Source: Limimaricola hongkongensis DSM 17492
GTDB taxonomy: Bacteria; Pseudomonadota; Alphaproteobacteria; Rhodobacterales; Rhodobacteraceae
Length of the DNA: 64,000 bases
Assembly: GCF_000600975.2 (NCBI RefSeq)
Contig: NZ_CM002676.1
Coordinates: 39,368 to 103,367, forward strand
Direction: 5' to 3'
Notes under the pieces: model-generated
The model's database searches: none
What the model was told of the DNA's origin: nothing
Seen by the model: only the letters and a program-made list of their open reading frames with translations
Made by a program: the position numbers and the translations under genes
Shown: piece by piece, positions 27,546-36,285 of the stretch
How the letters are laid out: the number at the start of each line of letters is the position of its first letter
Position numbering within the stretch: the stretch's first letter is position 1

Positions 27546-28229
27546 TCAGCCGGCCATGCTGAGACGGTGCCCGCCCGTTTCGGGCGGCGCGGCGGCGGCG
27601 CGATAGGCCGCATGCGCGGCCTGCCCCGGTTGCAGCGAGTCGACCGCGGTGTCGGCGGCGCCAGCCCCGGCGCCGCCGGGGCCGATCGCGGAGATCAGGT
27701 TTTCGAGCTTCATCCTGCCTCGCAGCGCGATCGCCGCGGCCCGCGCCGCGTCGACAGTCTCCGGAACGGGGCGTCCGGCCGATGCGGGGGCACGGTCCGC
27801 CACCCCGAGCAGGCTGGCCCCGAGATCGGCGAGCGCGGCGCGCCCCGCCGCCAAGCTGTCATCGGCCGCGACGCTCGGCGTTCGGGTGGCGACATCGGCG
27901 ACCGGACTGGCCGGTTCCCGTGTGGCGGGCGCCTCGGGCGTTTGCGCCGCCGCGCCGACCGGGGTTGTGGCCGTGGCCGTGGCCGTAGCCGGGGCTGTGG
28001 CTTCGGCGGGCGGCACGACAGGTGCGGCGGTCGGCGCAGTGGGCGGCACGAGCGCGACGGGCTCCGGGACATCGACGACGATGGCGGGCGCGGCGGCGAC
28101 GGGGGCCGGCTTGGCGGCGGGCTCCGGGCTGGCCGAAGTTCTGGCCGCGCCGTCGCGGGCCTCGCGGAGCGCGGCGATGATGTCCTTCCAGGAAAAACCG
28201 CCGGGCTGGGCGTTGAATGAAAGCGGCAT
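27546..28229 (-). CDS. Ala/Pro-rich low-complexity protein, unknown function
   Basis: 227 residues. A short N-terminal segment (FSWKDIIAALREARDG) precedes about 120 residues of Ala/Pro/Thr/Val-rich linker and a C-terminal helical part ending AAPPETGGHRLSMAG. CAGGAGG is close upstream of the ATG at 28229. I recognise no family. The linker suggests a surface, granule-associated or scaffolding protein. It is convergent with the phasin-like gene, 24 bp away. Confidence 0.6.
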   Translation of the reverse strand: MPLSFNAQPGGFSWKDIIAALREARDGAARTSASPEPAAKPAPVAAAPAIVVDVPEPVALVPPTAPTAAPVVPPAEATAPATATATATTPVGAAAQTPEAPATREPASPVADVATRTPSVAADDSLAAGRAALADLGASLLGVADRAPASAGRPVPETVDAARAAAIALRGRMKLENLISAIGPGGAGAGAADTAVDSLQPGQAAHAAYRAAAAPPETGGHRLSMAG

Positions 28230-28356
28230 GCCTGACCTCCTGAGGTTGAACAGGGACCAGTTGGCGCCTCGATTAAGGCAAAATCCGCGCCATTCCGCGA
28301 CAATACGATAGCGTATGCAAATACGCTTTGGGATAGGTCGACCGGCGCGAACCGCC

Positions 28357-29526
28357 TCAGCCGACCCGTTCGAGCAGCGAGACATAGCTCGCCACCGCCG
28401 CGCCGCCCATGTTGAACACCCCCGCAAGCCGCGCGTCCGGCACCTGCATGCCGCCCGCCTCGCCCATCAGCTGCATCGCCGCCATCACATGCATCGACAC
28501 GCCGGTCGCGCCGATCGGGTGGCCCTTGGATTTCAGGCCGCCCGACGGGTTCACCGGCAGCCGCCCGCCCTTGAGCGTGACGCCCTCCTCGATCACCCGG
28601 TGCCCCTGCCCCGGCGCCGCGAGGCCCATCGCTTCGTATTCCAGAAGCTCGGCGATGGTGAAGCAGTCATGCGTCTCCACCAGATCGAGATCGTCGAGCG
28701 TCAGCCCGCCCATCTCCAGCGCCTTGGCCCAGGCCCGCTTCGGCCCCTCGAAGGCCAGCACGTCGCGGCGGCTCATGGCGAGGATGTCGTTGACCTGCGC
28801 GCGGGCCCGCACGGCGATGGCACGGCGCATCGTCCTCGCCGTCTCGGCATCCGCCAGCACCAGCGCCGCCGCCCCGTCCGACACCAGCGAGCAGTCGGTG
28901 CGGCGCAGCGGGGCCGCGACGTAAGGATTGCGGTCGCTCACCGCGTTGCAGGCCTCAAAGCCGAGATCCTTGCGCATGTGGGCATAGGGGTTCTCGACGC
29001 CGTTGGCGTGGTTCTTGGCCGCGATCCGGGCCAGCGCCTCGGAGCGGTCGCCATAGGTCTGGAAATAGCCCTGGGCGATCCGCCCGAAGATCCCGGCAAA
29101 GCCGCCGGGCGTGTCGCCTTCCTCCTCGCGCCACGAGCAGCCCAGCAGGATGTCGCCCACCTCCGGCCCCGGCGTGGCGGTCATCTTCTCGGCCCCCACC
29201 ACCAGCGCGATCCGGCCCCGGCCCGCGGCGATGAAATCCATCGCGCCGTTGAGCGCCGCCGAACCGGTGGCACAGGCGTTCTCGTAACGCGTGGCGGGCG
29301 CGTGGCGCAGCCCGTCCTCGCCCATCGCCACCAGCGAGGCCTGGAAATCCTGCCGCGAAAAGCCGTTGTTGAACACGCCCGCGAAAACCCCGTCGACCTC
29401 CCCGGCGCCGATCCCGGCATGATCGAGCGCCGGTCCCGTGACCTCCGCCATCAAGGCCGCCGTGTCCGGCGCCTCGCTCTTTCCGAAGACGCTGTGCGCC
29501 CAGCCCACGATCTGCGCCTCGGCCAT
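28357..29526 (-). CDS. Thiolase-family acyltransferase (SCP2-type)
   Basis: 389 residues. The acyl-accepting Cys85 sits in ENACATGSAAL, a catalytic His in LVETHDCFT, and GGLKSKGHPIGATG holds the second catalytic site. This matches SCP2-thiolase-like acetyl-CoA acetyltransferases, for which the physiological acyl-CoA substrate is often unknown. It lacks the usual beta-oxidation neighbours. It is transcribed away from the DEAD-box gene. Confidence 0.85.
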   Translation of the reverse strand: MAEAQIVGWAHSVFGKSEAPDTAALMAEVTGPALDHAGIGAGEVDGVFAGVFNNGFSRQDFQASLVAMGEDGLRHAPATRYENACATGSAALNGAMDFIAAGRGRIALVVGAEKMTATPGPEVGDILLGCSWREEEGDTPGGFAGIFGRIAQGYFQTYGDRSEALARIAAKNHANGVENPYAHMRKDLGFEACNAVSDRNPYVAAPLRRTDCSLVSDGAAALVLADAETARTMRRAIAVRARAQVNDILAMSRRDVLAFEGPKRAWAKALEMGGLTLDDLDLVETHDCFTIAELLEYEAMGLAAPGQGHRVIEEGVTLKGGRLPVNPSGGLKSKGHPIGATGVSMHVMAAMQLMGEAGGMQVPDARLAGVFNMGGAAVASYVSLLERVG

Positions 29527-29814
29527 GGCCCGCTCCCTTTTGTCCTGCGCCGCCCTCCCGCGGCGCGGCCATGCTCTGCGCCCGCACGGGCGGGCGCAAG
29601 CCCCGCGCCGGAACTTCTGCGCGACTCTTCGCCTGCCGGTCCTCGCCTGTCAGCGCGGGCGCGGATCGGCGGCGCGCCCGCGCAGGGCGGGATTGCGCCG
29701 AAAGCCGCTATACAACGCCGCGTTTTGCGCGTAAGGGTCCGCCTTTGACGTGGCCCGACGGGCCGCCCCCGGCCCGATATGGGCCGCCTTCCAGACCAAC
29801 GGACCTTTTCTGAC

Positions 29815-31992
29815 ATGATGCAGACCCTCAGGGACGCGCTCGACGCGCGCGGCTACGACACGCTCACCCCGGTGCAGGAGGCCGTCACCGCAGCGGAGCT
29901 TGCCGAGCGCGACCTGCTGGTCTCGGCGCAGACCGGCTCGGGCAAGACGGTGGGCTTCGGGCTCGCCATCGGCCCGACCATCCTCGACGATGACGGCCAG
30001 CTCGGCCGCGCCGCCGCCCCCGTGGCGCTCGCCATCGCGCCGACCCGCGAACTGGCCAGCCAGGTGATGCGCGAGCTCGAATGGCTCTATCGCGGCGCCG
30101 GGGCCCGCATCGCCACCGCCATCGGCGGCATGGAAATCCGCGACGAGCGCCGCGCGCTCGACCGCGGCGCGCATTTCGTCGTGGCCACGCCGGGCCGTCT
30201 TGCCGATTACGTGCGCCGCGGCGCGATCGACCTGTCGGACATCCGCGCCGTCGTGCTCGACGAGGCCGACGAGATGCTCGATCTCGGTTTCCGCGAGGAT
30301 CTCGAATTCATCCTCTCGGCCTGCCCCGAAAGCCGCCGCACGCTGCTCTTCTCGGCCACCGTGCCCGCGGCGATCGCCAAGCTCGCCAAGGATTTCCAGA
30401 ACGACGCCGAGCGCGTCGTCGTCGCCACCAAGGGCGGCCAGCATGCCGACATCTCCTACAAGGCGATGCAGGTGGCCCAGGGCGACGAAGAGGCCGCGAT
30501 CATCAACGTGCTGCGCCACCAGGACGCGACCAACGCCATCGTGTTCGCCAACACCCGCGCCATGGTCGCGCGCCTCACCGCGCGGCTGTCGAACCGCGGC
30601 TTTTCGGTGGTGTCGCTGTCGGGCGAGCTGACCCAGAACGAGCGCACCCACGCGCTGCAGGCGATGCGCGACGGGCGGGCCCGGATCTGCGTGGCGACCG
30701 ACGTGGCCGCGCGCGGCATCGACCTGCCGGACCTGGAGCTGGTCATCCATGCCGAGCTGCCCTCGAACTCCGAGACGCTGCTGCACCGCTCGGGCCGCAC
30801 GGGCCGCGCGGGGCGCAAGGGCGTCAGCGCGCTGATCGTGCCGATGAAGGCGCGGAAGAAGGCCGAGCGTCTCCTGGGCACCGCCAAGCTCTCGGCCGAC
30901 TGGACCGTGCCGCCCTCGGCCGAGGACATCCTCGCCGCCGACGAGGCGCGGCTGCTCGACGATCCGATCTGGGGCGCCGAGGTGGCCGAGGACGCCAAGG
31001 TCTTTGCCGCCAAGCTGCTCCAGCGCCACGCGCCCGAAACCATCGCCGCGGCCTATCTCGCGCTCTACCGCGCCCGCCGCTCGGCCCCCGAGGAGCTGCT
31101 GCCGCCCGACACCAAACCGCAAAAGCGCCCCGCCGCTGCCTTCGGGCCGGGCAAGTGGTTCTCGCTGTCGGTGGGCCGCGCCGAGCGGGCCGAGGCGCGT
31201 TGGCTGCTGCCGCTTCTGTGCCGCGCCGGTGACATCTCCAAGGACGCGATCGGCGCGATCCGCATTCAGGACAACGAGACCTTCGTGGAGATCGCCGAGG
31301 CGTCGGTGCCGGGCTTTTTGCGCGCCATCGGCCCCGACATGTCGCCCGAAGAGGGCCTGAAGATGACCGCGCTCGACGCCGCGCCGGACCTGTCGCGCGG
31401 TCCCCGGCCCGAGCGCGGCCCCCGGCCCGAACGCGGGCCGCGGCCCGACCGTGGCCCCCGCCCGGATCGCGGCCCCCGCCCCGACCACGCGCCCCGGTCC
31501 GAAACCGGTGACGCGCCCGCGCGCCCGGCCCCCGACGCCCCGGCGCCGCAGGCCGCGCCCTCCGACGACCGCCCGCCGCGCAAGCCGCGCGCCGACAAGC
31601 CCGCCGGTGAGCGCCCCTACAAGAAGGCCGAGGGCGCGCCCGCCGACAAGCCGTGGAAAAAGCGCGACGCGCCCGCAGGCGACAAGGGCGGCGACAAGCC
31701 GTGGAAGAAGAAGGACACGAAACCCTTCGACCGCAGCCGCGACGGCGCCGTCTCGGATCGGCCCGGCAAGCCCACTGGGAAGCCGGGCGGCAAACCCGGT
31801 GCGAAGCCCGCGGGCAAGCCCTTCGCGAAACCGGGCGCCAAGCCCGGCCCGCGCGCGGCCAGATCCGACGGCCCGGCCAAACCGCGCGGCGCTTCCGACA
31901 CCTCGCGCCGCTTCACGCCGCCGGGCAAGCCGGGCGTCAAATCCGACAAGCCCCGCAAGGGCGGCTACGACACCCCCAAGCGCGGCAAGTAA
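29815..31992 (+). CDS. DEAD-box RNA helicase with long RGP/KPG-rich tail
   Basis: 725 residues. Helicase motifs in order: AQTGSGKT, PTRELA, TPGRLADY, DEAD (VLDEADEML), SAT, ARGID and HRSGRTGRAGR. A DbpA-type RNA-binding domain is likely around residues 440-515 (KWFSLSVGRAERAEARWLLP). The last 200 residues are low complexity: five RGPRP(E/D) repeats (about 31394-31480), then Lys/Pro/Gly-rich blocks. The layout is DeaD/CsdA-like, involved in ribosome assembly and cold response. ATG 29815 is chosen for a normal N-terminus; another in-frame ATG lies at 29779. Confidence 0.88.
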   Translation: MMQTLRDALDARGYDTLTPVQEAVTAAELAERDLLVSAQTGSGKTVGFGLAIGPTILDDDGQLGRAAAPVALAIAPTRELASQVMRELEWLYRGAGARIATAIGGMEIRDERRALDRGAHFVVATPGRLADYVRRGAIDLSDIRAVVLDEADEMLDLGFREDLEFILSACPESRRTLLFSATVPAAIAKLAKDFQNDAERVVVATKGGQHADISYKAMQVAQGDEEAAIINVLRHQDATNAIVFANTRAMVARLTARLSNRGFSVVSLSGELTQNERTHALQAMRDGRARICVATDVAARGIDLPDLELVIHAELPSNSETLLHRSGRTGRAGRKGVSALIVPMKARKKAERLLGTAKLSADWTVPPSAEDILAADEARLLDDPIWGAEVAEDAKVFAAKLLQRHAPETIAAAYLALYRARRSAPEELLPPDTKPQKRPAAAFGPGKWFSLSVGRAERAEARWLLPLLCRAGDISKDAIGAIRIQDNETFVEIAEASVPGFLRAIGPDMSPEEGLKMTALDAAPDLSRGPRPERGPRPERGPRPDRGPRPDRGPRPDHAPRSETGDAPARPAPDAPAPQAAPSDDRPPRKPRADKPAGERPYKKAEGAPADKPWKKRDAPAGDKGGDKPWKKKDTKPFDRSRDGAVSDRPGKPTGKPGGKPGAKPAGKPFAKPGAKPGPRAARSDGPAKPRGASDTSRRFTPPGKPGVKSDKPRKGGYDTPKRGK
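31394..31488 (+). repeat. Tandem 18-bp coding repeat in the helicase tail
   Basis: About five imperfect copies of an 18-bp unit encode R-G-P-R-P-(E/D). The repeat is an obvious site for slippage and length change between strains. Confidence 0.7.
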
Positions 31993-32017
31993 ACCGCCCC
32001 CCGAGGGGCTTTGAATT

Positions 32018-32045
32018 GGGCGCCCGTCCGGCCGGACGGGCGCCC
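32018..32045 (+). terminator. Rho-independent terminator of the DEAD-box gene
   Basis: A 28-bp perfect palindrome centred on GGCC, starting GGGCGCCCGTCC, lies 26 bp past the helicase stop and is followed by TTT. It also faces the end of the Lrp-type gene. Confidence 0.75.
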
Positions 32046-32075
32046 TTTCGCGTTCGGGGCACCGCCGCGCGCGGC

Positions 32076-32504
32076 CTAGCCCGCCCGGTTCAGCAGCAGG
32101 CAGGTCTCCGAGTTGAGCACGCCGGGGATCTCGCGGATGTCGCCCAGCACGCGGTCGAATTCCGACAGCGACGCCGCCTCGATCCGCGCCACGAGATCCC
32201 ACGCGCCATTGGTCGAATGCAGCTCCGACACCTGCCGCATCCGCCGCAGCCTTGCCGCGACGCCGCGCGCCTGCGGGCCCTGAAGCTCGATCAGCATCAC
32301 CGCGCGGATCAGGTCATCGGCATCCGGCGCGCCCAGCTCGACCGTGAAGCGGCGGATCGCGCCGGTGCCGCGCAGCCGGTCGATCCGCGCGCTCACCGTG
32401 GCGCGCGACAGCCCCAGCTCGGCGGCCAGCGCCACGACGGGCATCCGGGCGTCCTGCTGCAACAGCGCCAGCAGGCGGCGGTCGGTCGGATCGAGCTGGG
32501 TCAT
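32076..32504 (-). CDS. Lrp/AsnC-family regulator
   Basis: 142 residues. The N-terminal HTH (LDPTDRRLLALLQQDARMPV then LGLSRATVSARI) is joined to a RAM domain (VMLIELQG...LHSTNGAWDLVARIE). ATG 32504 has GGA eight bases before it; an ATG two codons earlier is too close to that site. It is divergent from ornithine cyclodeaminase with a 123-bp gap, so it probably activates that gene with an amino acid such as ornithine or arginine as effector. Confidence 0.88.
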   Translation of the reverse strand: MTQLDPTDRRLLALLQQDARMPVVALAAELGLSRATVSARIDRLRGTGAIRRFTVELGAPDADDLIRAVMLIELQGPQARGVAARLRRMRQVSELHSTNGAWDLVARIEAASLSEFDRVLGDIREIPGVLNSETCLLLNRAG

Positions 32505-32627
32505 GTGCATTCCGTCGGTTGACTGCGCAGAATGTAAGAAGAACCATGCGTCATGCGCAATCCGCCCCCTCCCCATGCGCGTGGGAATGCGACAGGATCG
32601 GGCAAAACCGCCGCACAGGAGTGACAG

Positions 32628-33683
32628 ATGACCGACGCCCCCGCCCCGTCCAAGCTTGCCATGGTCCCCTTCGTCTCGGTGGCGCAGATGATGGAAATGG
32701 TGAACAGCATCGGGCCGCGCCGGATGATGGCCGAGCTGGCCGAGTACATCGAGGCCGATTTCCGCCGCTGGGAGCTGTTCGACAAGACGCCGCGCGTGGC
32801 CAGCCATTCGCCCGAGGGGGTGATCGAGCTGATGCCGACCTCGGATGGCGAGACCTACGGCTTCAAATACGTCAACGGCCACCCGTCGAACCTCAAGCGC
32901 GGCTTCCAGACCGTCACCGCCTTCGGCGTGCTGGCCCGGGTCGACAATGGCTACCCGATCCTGCTGTCGGAAATGACGGTGCTGACCGCCTTGCGCACCG
33001 CCGCCACCTCCGCCGTCGCGGCGCGCCATCTCGCGCCCAAGGGCGCCAGGACGCTCGCCCTGATCGGCGCGGGCGCGCAATGCGAGTTCCAAGCGCTGGC
33101 CTTCCAGGAGATGCTCGGCATCGAGAAGATCCGCATCTACGACATCGACCCGGCGGCGACCCGCAAGGCCGCGGCCAACCTCGCCGAGAGCGGGCTCGAC
33201 ATCACCACCTGCGAGACCGGCGAAGAGGCGGTCGCGGGGGCCGAGATCATCACCACCTGCACCGCCGACAAGCAATACGCGACGATCCTGACCGACAACA
33301 TGGTCGGGCGCGGCGTCCACATCAACGCCATCGGCGGCGACTGCCCCGGCAAGACCGAGCTGCATCGCGACATCCTGCTGCGCTCGGACATCTTCGTCGA
33401 ATACCCCGAGCAGACCCGGATCGAGGGCGAGATCCAGCAGCTCGACCCGGACCACCCCGTGACCGAGCTGTGGGAGGTCATCACCGGCAAGAAGGAGGGC
33501 CGCCGCGGCGCCGACCAGATCACGCTGTTCGACAGCGTCGGCTTCGCGACCGAGGATTTCTCGGCGCTGCGCTACATCCGCGACCAGCTCGACCGCACCG
33601 GGCATTATGCGATGCTCGACCTTCTGGCCGACCCCGACGACACGCGCGACCTGTTCGGCATGGTGCGCCGCGCCAAGGGGTGA
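32628..33683 (+). CDS. ocd: Ornithine cyclodeaminase family protein
   Basis: 351 residues. The NAD motif IGAGAQCEFQALAF, ITTCTADKQYATIL and HINAIGGDCPGKTEL match bacterial ornithine cyclodeaminase, which turns L-ornithine into L-proline and ammonia. CAGGAG lies seven bases before the ATG. Related lysine cyclodeaminase or ketimine reductase functions remain possible, but the length and INAIGGD...KTEL region fit Ocd well. Divergent Lrp-type regulator upstream; strong bidirectional terminator downstream. Confidence 0.88.
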   Translation: MTDAPAPSKLAMVPFVSVAQMMEMVNSIGPRRMMAELAEYIEADFRRWELFDKTPRVASHSPEGVIELMPTSDGETYGFKYVNGHPSNLKRGFQTVTAFGVLARVDNGYPILLSEMTVLTALRTAATSAVAARHLAPKGARTLALIGAGAQCEFQALAFQEMLGIEKIRIYDIDPAATRKAAANLAESGLDITTCETGEEAVAGAEIITTCTADKQYATILTDNMVGRGVHINAIGGDCPGKTELHRDILLRSDIFVEYPEQTRIEGEIQQLDPDHPVTELWEVITGKKEGRRGADQITLFDSVGFATEDFSALRYIRDQLDRTGHYAMLDLLADPDDTRDLFGMVRRAKG

Positions 33684-33706
33684 GGCGACGGGCGGCGACG
33701 GAAACG

Positions 33707-33743
33707 AAAAGGGGCGCGGTCCGATCGGACCGCGCCCCTTTTT
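33707..33743. terminator. Bidirectional Rho-independent terminator, 36-bp perfect palindrome
   Basis: The perfect palindrome runs 33707-33742: AAAAGGGGCGCGGTCC, a GATC centre, and the complement ending in five T. It serves ocd on the plus strand and the puuD-type gene on the minus strand. Confidence 0.9.
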
Positions 33744-33777
33744 CTTCGGCGCCCCCCGGAAGCGGCGGGCTTGGATC

Positions 33778-35010
33778 TCAGGCCCCCTGCCCGGCCTTGA
33801 ACCACCGCACCAGCGCGCGGCGGTCCTCATCCGAGATATCGGTGATGTTGGCGGGCGGCATGGCGTGGCTGACGCCAGCCTGCAGGTAGATCGCCCGCGC
33901 ATTCTGCGCGATGTCCTGCGGCGTCTCCAGAACCACCCCCTTGGGCGCCCAGCGAATGCCGTCCCAGACCGGCTCGCGCGCGTGGCACATCGAACAGCGG
34001 CCCACCACGATCCGCTCCGCCTCGTGGAACCCCTCGGCTTGCGCAAAGCGCTGCTCATAGGCGGTCATCGGGCGCGCCTCGGCCTCCTCAAAGGAGCCCC
34101 ACATCGGCGCGGTCGAGAGCCATGCGAGGATCAGGAACAGGATGACGGTGACGCCCCATGTCCAATGCGGGCCGCGGCCCGTCGCGTGCATGGTGTTGAA
34201 GTAATGCCGGATCGTCACCCCCATCAGGAAGACCAGCGCCGCGATGATCCAACTATACTCGGTGGCGAAGGCGAGCGGGTAATGGTTCGACAGCATCAGG
34301 AACACGACCGGCAGGGTCAGGTAGTTGTTGTGGGTCGAACGCAGCTTGGCGATCTTGCCGTATTTCGGATCGGGCTTGCGCCCCGCCTTGAGGTCCGCCA
34401 CCACGATCCGCTGGTTCGGCATGATGATCAGGAACACGTTCGCGGTCATGATCGTCGCGGTGAAGGCGCCCAGATGCAAAAGCGCCGCGCGCCCGGTAAA
34501 GACCTGGTTGTAGCCCCAGCTCATCGCGACCAAGAGCGCGAAGAGCAGCACCATCAAGAGCGTCGGGCGATTGCCCAGGCCCGATTTGCAAAGCCGGTCA
34601 TAGACCAGCCAGCCGATGGTGAGCGATCCGGCCGAAAGCGCGATCGCCTGCCACACCGCGAGATCGGCGCGCGACGGGTCGATCAGATACAGCTCCGCCC
34701 CGACCCAGTAGACGATCATCAGGAGCGCCGCGCCCGACAGCCACGTCGCGTAGCTTTCCCATTTGAACCATGTCAGGTGCTCGGGCATCGCGTCTGGCGC
34801 CACGAGGAACTTGCGGATGTGGTAAAAGCCGCCGCCATGCACCTGCCACTCCTCGCCATGCGCGCCGGGCGGCAGGTCGGGGGCCTTGCGCAGGCCGAGA
34901 TCGAGCGCGACGAAGTAAAAGCTCGACCCGATCCAGGCGATGGCGGTGATGACGTGAAGCCAGCGCACGGCAAAGCCGGCCCAGTCCCACAGGATTGCGA
35001 AATCGTGCAT
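33778..35010 (-). CDS. puuD: Urate hydroxylase PuuD (membrane domain plus cytochrome c)
   Basis: 410 residues. About eight to nine membrane segments (residues 10-300) are followed by a C-terminal cytochrome c domain with CSMCH at 339-343 and a probable Met ligand in SHAMPPANITD. This is the PuuD architecture, a urate hydroxylase that passes electrons to the respiratory chain. No other purine-degradation gene is adjacent. The ATG at 35010 gives the normal N-terminus HDFAILWDWAGFAVRWLH. Confidence 0.88.
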   Translation of the reverse strand: MHDFAILWDWAGFAVRWLHVITAIAWIGSSFYFVALDLGLRKAPDLPPGAHGEEWQVHGGGFYHIRKFLVAPDAMPEHLTWFKWESYATWLSGAALLMIVYWVGAELYLIDPSRADLAVWQAIALSAGSLTIGWLVYDRLCKSGLGNRPTLLMVLLFALLVAMSWGYNQVFTGRAALLHLGAFTATIMTANVFLIIMPNQRIVVADLKAGRKPDPKYGKIAKLRSTHNNYLTLPVVFLMLSNHYPLAFATEYSWIIAALVFLMGVTIRHYFNTMHATGRGPHWTWGVTVILFLILAWLSTAPMWGSFEEAEARPMTAYEQRFAQAEGFHEAERIVVGRCSMCHAREPVWDGIRWAPKGVVLETPQDIAQNARAIYLQAGVSHAMPPANITDISDEDRRALVRWFKAGQGA

Positions 35011-35113
35011 CTTTCTCCCTCGTATTGGCGATGCCCACCCTAGCGGCGCGCCGCCGCCGCCGCCAAGCCGCGCCGCGGCAGAGCAGTTTCAAACGAAACC
35101 CGACAATCAAGGA

Positions 35114-36148
35114 TCAGGCCGCGTAATGCGCCCTGTACCACGCGACGAAGCGCGCCACGCCTTGCGCCATCGGCGTCTTGGGCAGCTTGCCGATCAGCGC
35201 CTCCTGCAGCGCGGTGTCGGCCCATGTCGCGGGCACGTCGCCGGGCTGGATCGGCATCAGGTTGCGCCGTGCCTCGCGCCCCGTCGCCGTCTCGATCGCG
35301 GCGATGAAATCGTCGAGCCGTTGCGGCGCGCCATGGCCGAGATTGACGACCCGCCACGGCGCCACCGGCGACAGGCTGTCGCCGGGGGTGGCCGCGCCGC
35401 GCGCCTTCGGTGCCTGCGGCGCGCGGTCGGCCAGCCGCACCAGCCCCTCGACCAGATCGTCGACATAGGTGAAGTCGCGCCGCATTTCGCCGTGGTTGTA
35501 GACGTCGATCGGCCGGTCTTCGAGGATCGCGGAGGTGAACTTGAACAGCGCCATGTCGGGCCGCCCCCATGGCCCGTAGACGGTAAAGAAGCGGAACATC
35601 GTGGTCGGGATGCCGTAAAGATGCGCATAGCTGTGCGCCATCGCCTCGTTCGCCTTCTTAGTGGCGGCATAGAACGACATCGGCAGGTTCGCGGCCATGT
35701 CCTCGCGATACGGCATCTCGGTCTCGGCGCCATAGGCCGACGAGGTCGAGGCCATCATCAAATGGCGGCAGGGATGGCGGCGCAGCGCCTCGATCAGGCG
35801 AAAGCTGCCGATCAGGTTGGCCTCGACATAGCTTTCGGGCGCCTCGATCGAATGCCGCACGCCCGCCTGCGCGGCCAGATGCACGACGATCTCGGGCCGC
35901 GCGCGCGCGATCAGATCGTCGAGCAGGCCGGGGGTTTCGACCCGCCCCTCATGGGCGGTGAAGTTCGGACCTTCGAGCCGCGCATGACGCGCCCGCTTCA
36001 GGGCGACGTCGTAGTAATCGGTGAAGGCGTCGAGCCCGGTCACCCGGTGGCCCGTCTCCAGAAGCCGGGCGCACAGGTGATAGCCGATGAACCCGGCGGA
36101 GCCGGTGACAAGCACCCGCGGGGCCTGCGCGTCGTCGCGATCCATCAT
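35114..36148 (-). CDS. UDP-glucuronate 4-epimerase-type NAD-dependent epimerase
   Basis: 344 residues, extended SDR. VTGSAGFIGYHL binds NAD; the YDVALKRAR, AAQAGVRHSIEAPESYVEAN and TVYGPWGRPDMALF segments are typical of UDP-glucuronate epimerases (LpsL/Cap1J type), and Tyr-Lys is in SFYAATKKANE. It would turn UDP-glucuronate into UDP-galacturonate. GGGAGAG precedes ATG 36148. UDP-glucuronate could come from the ugd gene at 58.5 kb. Confidence 0.87.
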   Translation of the reverse strand: MMDRDDAQAPRVLVTGSAGFIGYHLCARLLETGHRVTGLDAFTDYYDVALKRARHARLEGPNFTAHEGRVETPGLLDDLIARARPEIVVHLAAQAGVRHSIEAPESYVEANLIGSFRLIEALRRHPCRHLMMASTSSAYGAETEMPYREDMAANLPMSFYAATKKANEAMAHSYAHLYGIPTTMFRFFTVYGPWGRPDMALFKFTSAILEDRPIDVYNHGEMRRDFTYVDDLVEGLVRLADRAPQAPKARGAATPGDSLSPVAPWRVVNLGHGAPQRLDDFIAAIETATGREARRNLMPIQPGDVPATWADTALQEALIGKLPKTPMAQGVARFVAWYRAHYAA

Positions 36149-36285
36149 CTCGGCTCTCCCGGCTCGGTCCACTGCATTGGAGCGCCAATGTGCCATCCAT
36201 GCAAGAAATGCAACGCGCGCCCCGCTCACCGGGTCTTTGCCGGTCGGTCCTATCCTCGCCATGTCGCACCGCCCAAGAGGATCCC

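Noticed and set aside
31394..31488. Tandem repeat as a CRISPR array
   Set aside because: The 18-bp units are contiguous, coding and without spacers.
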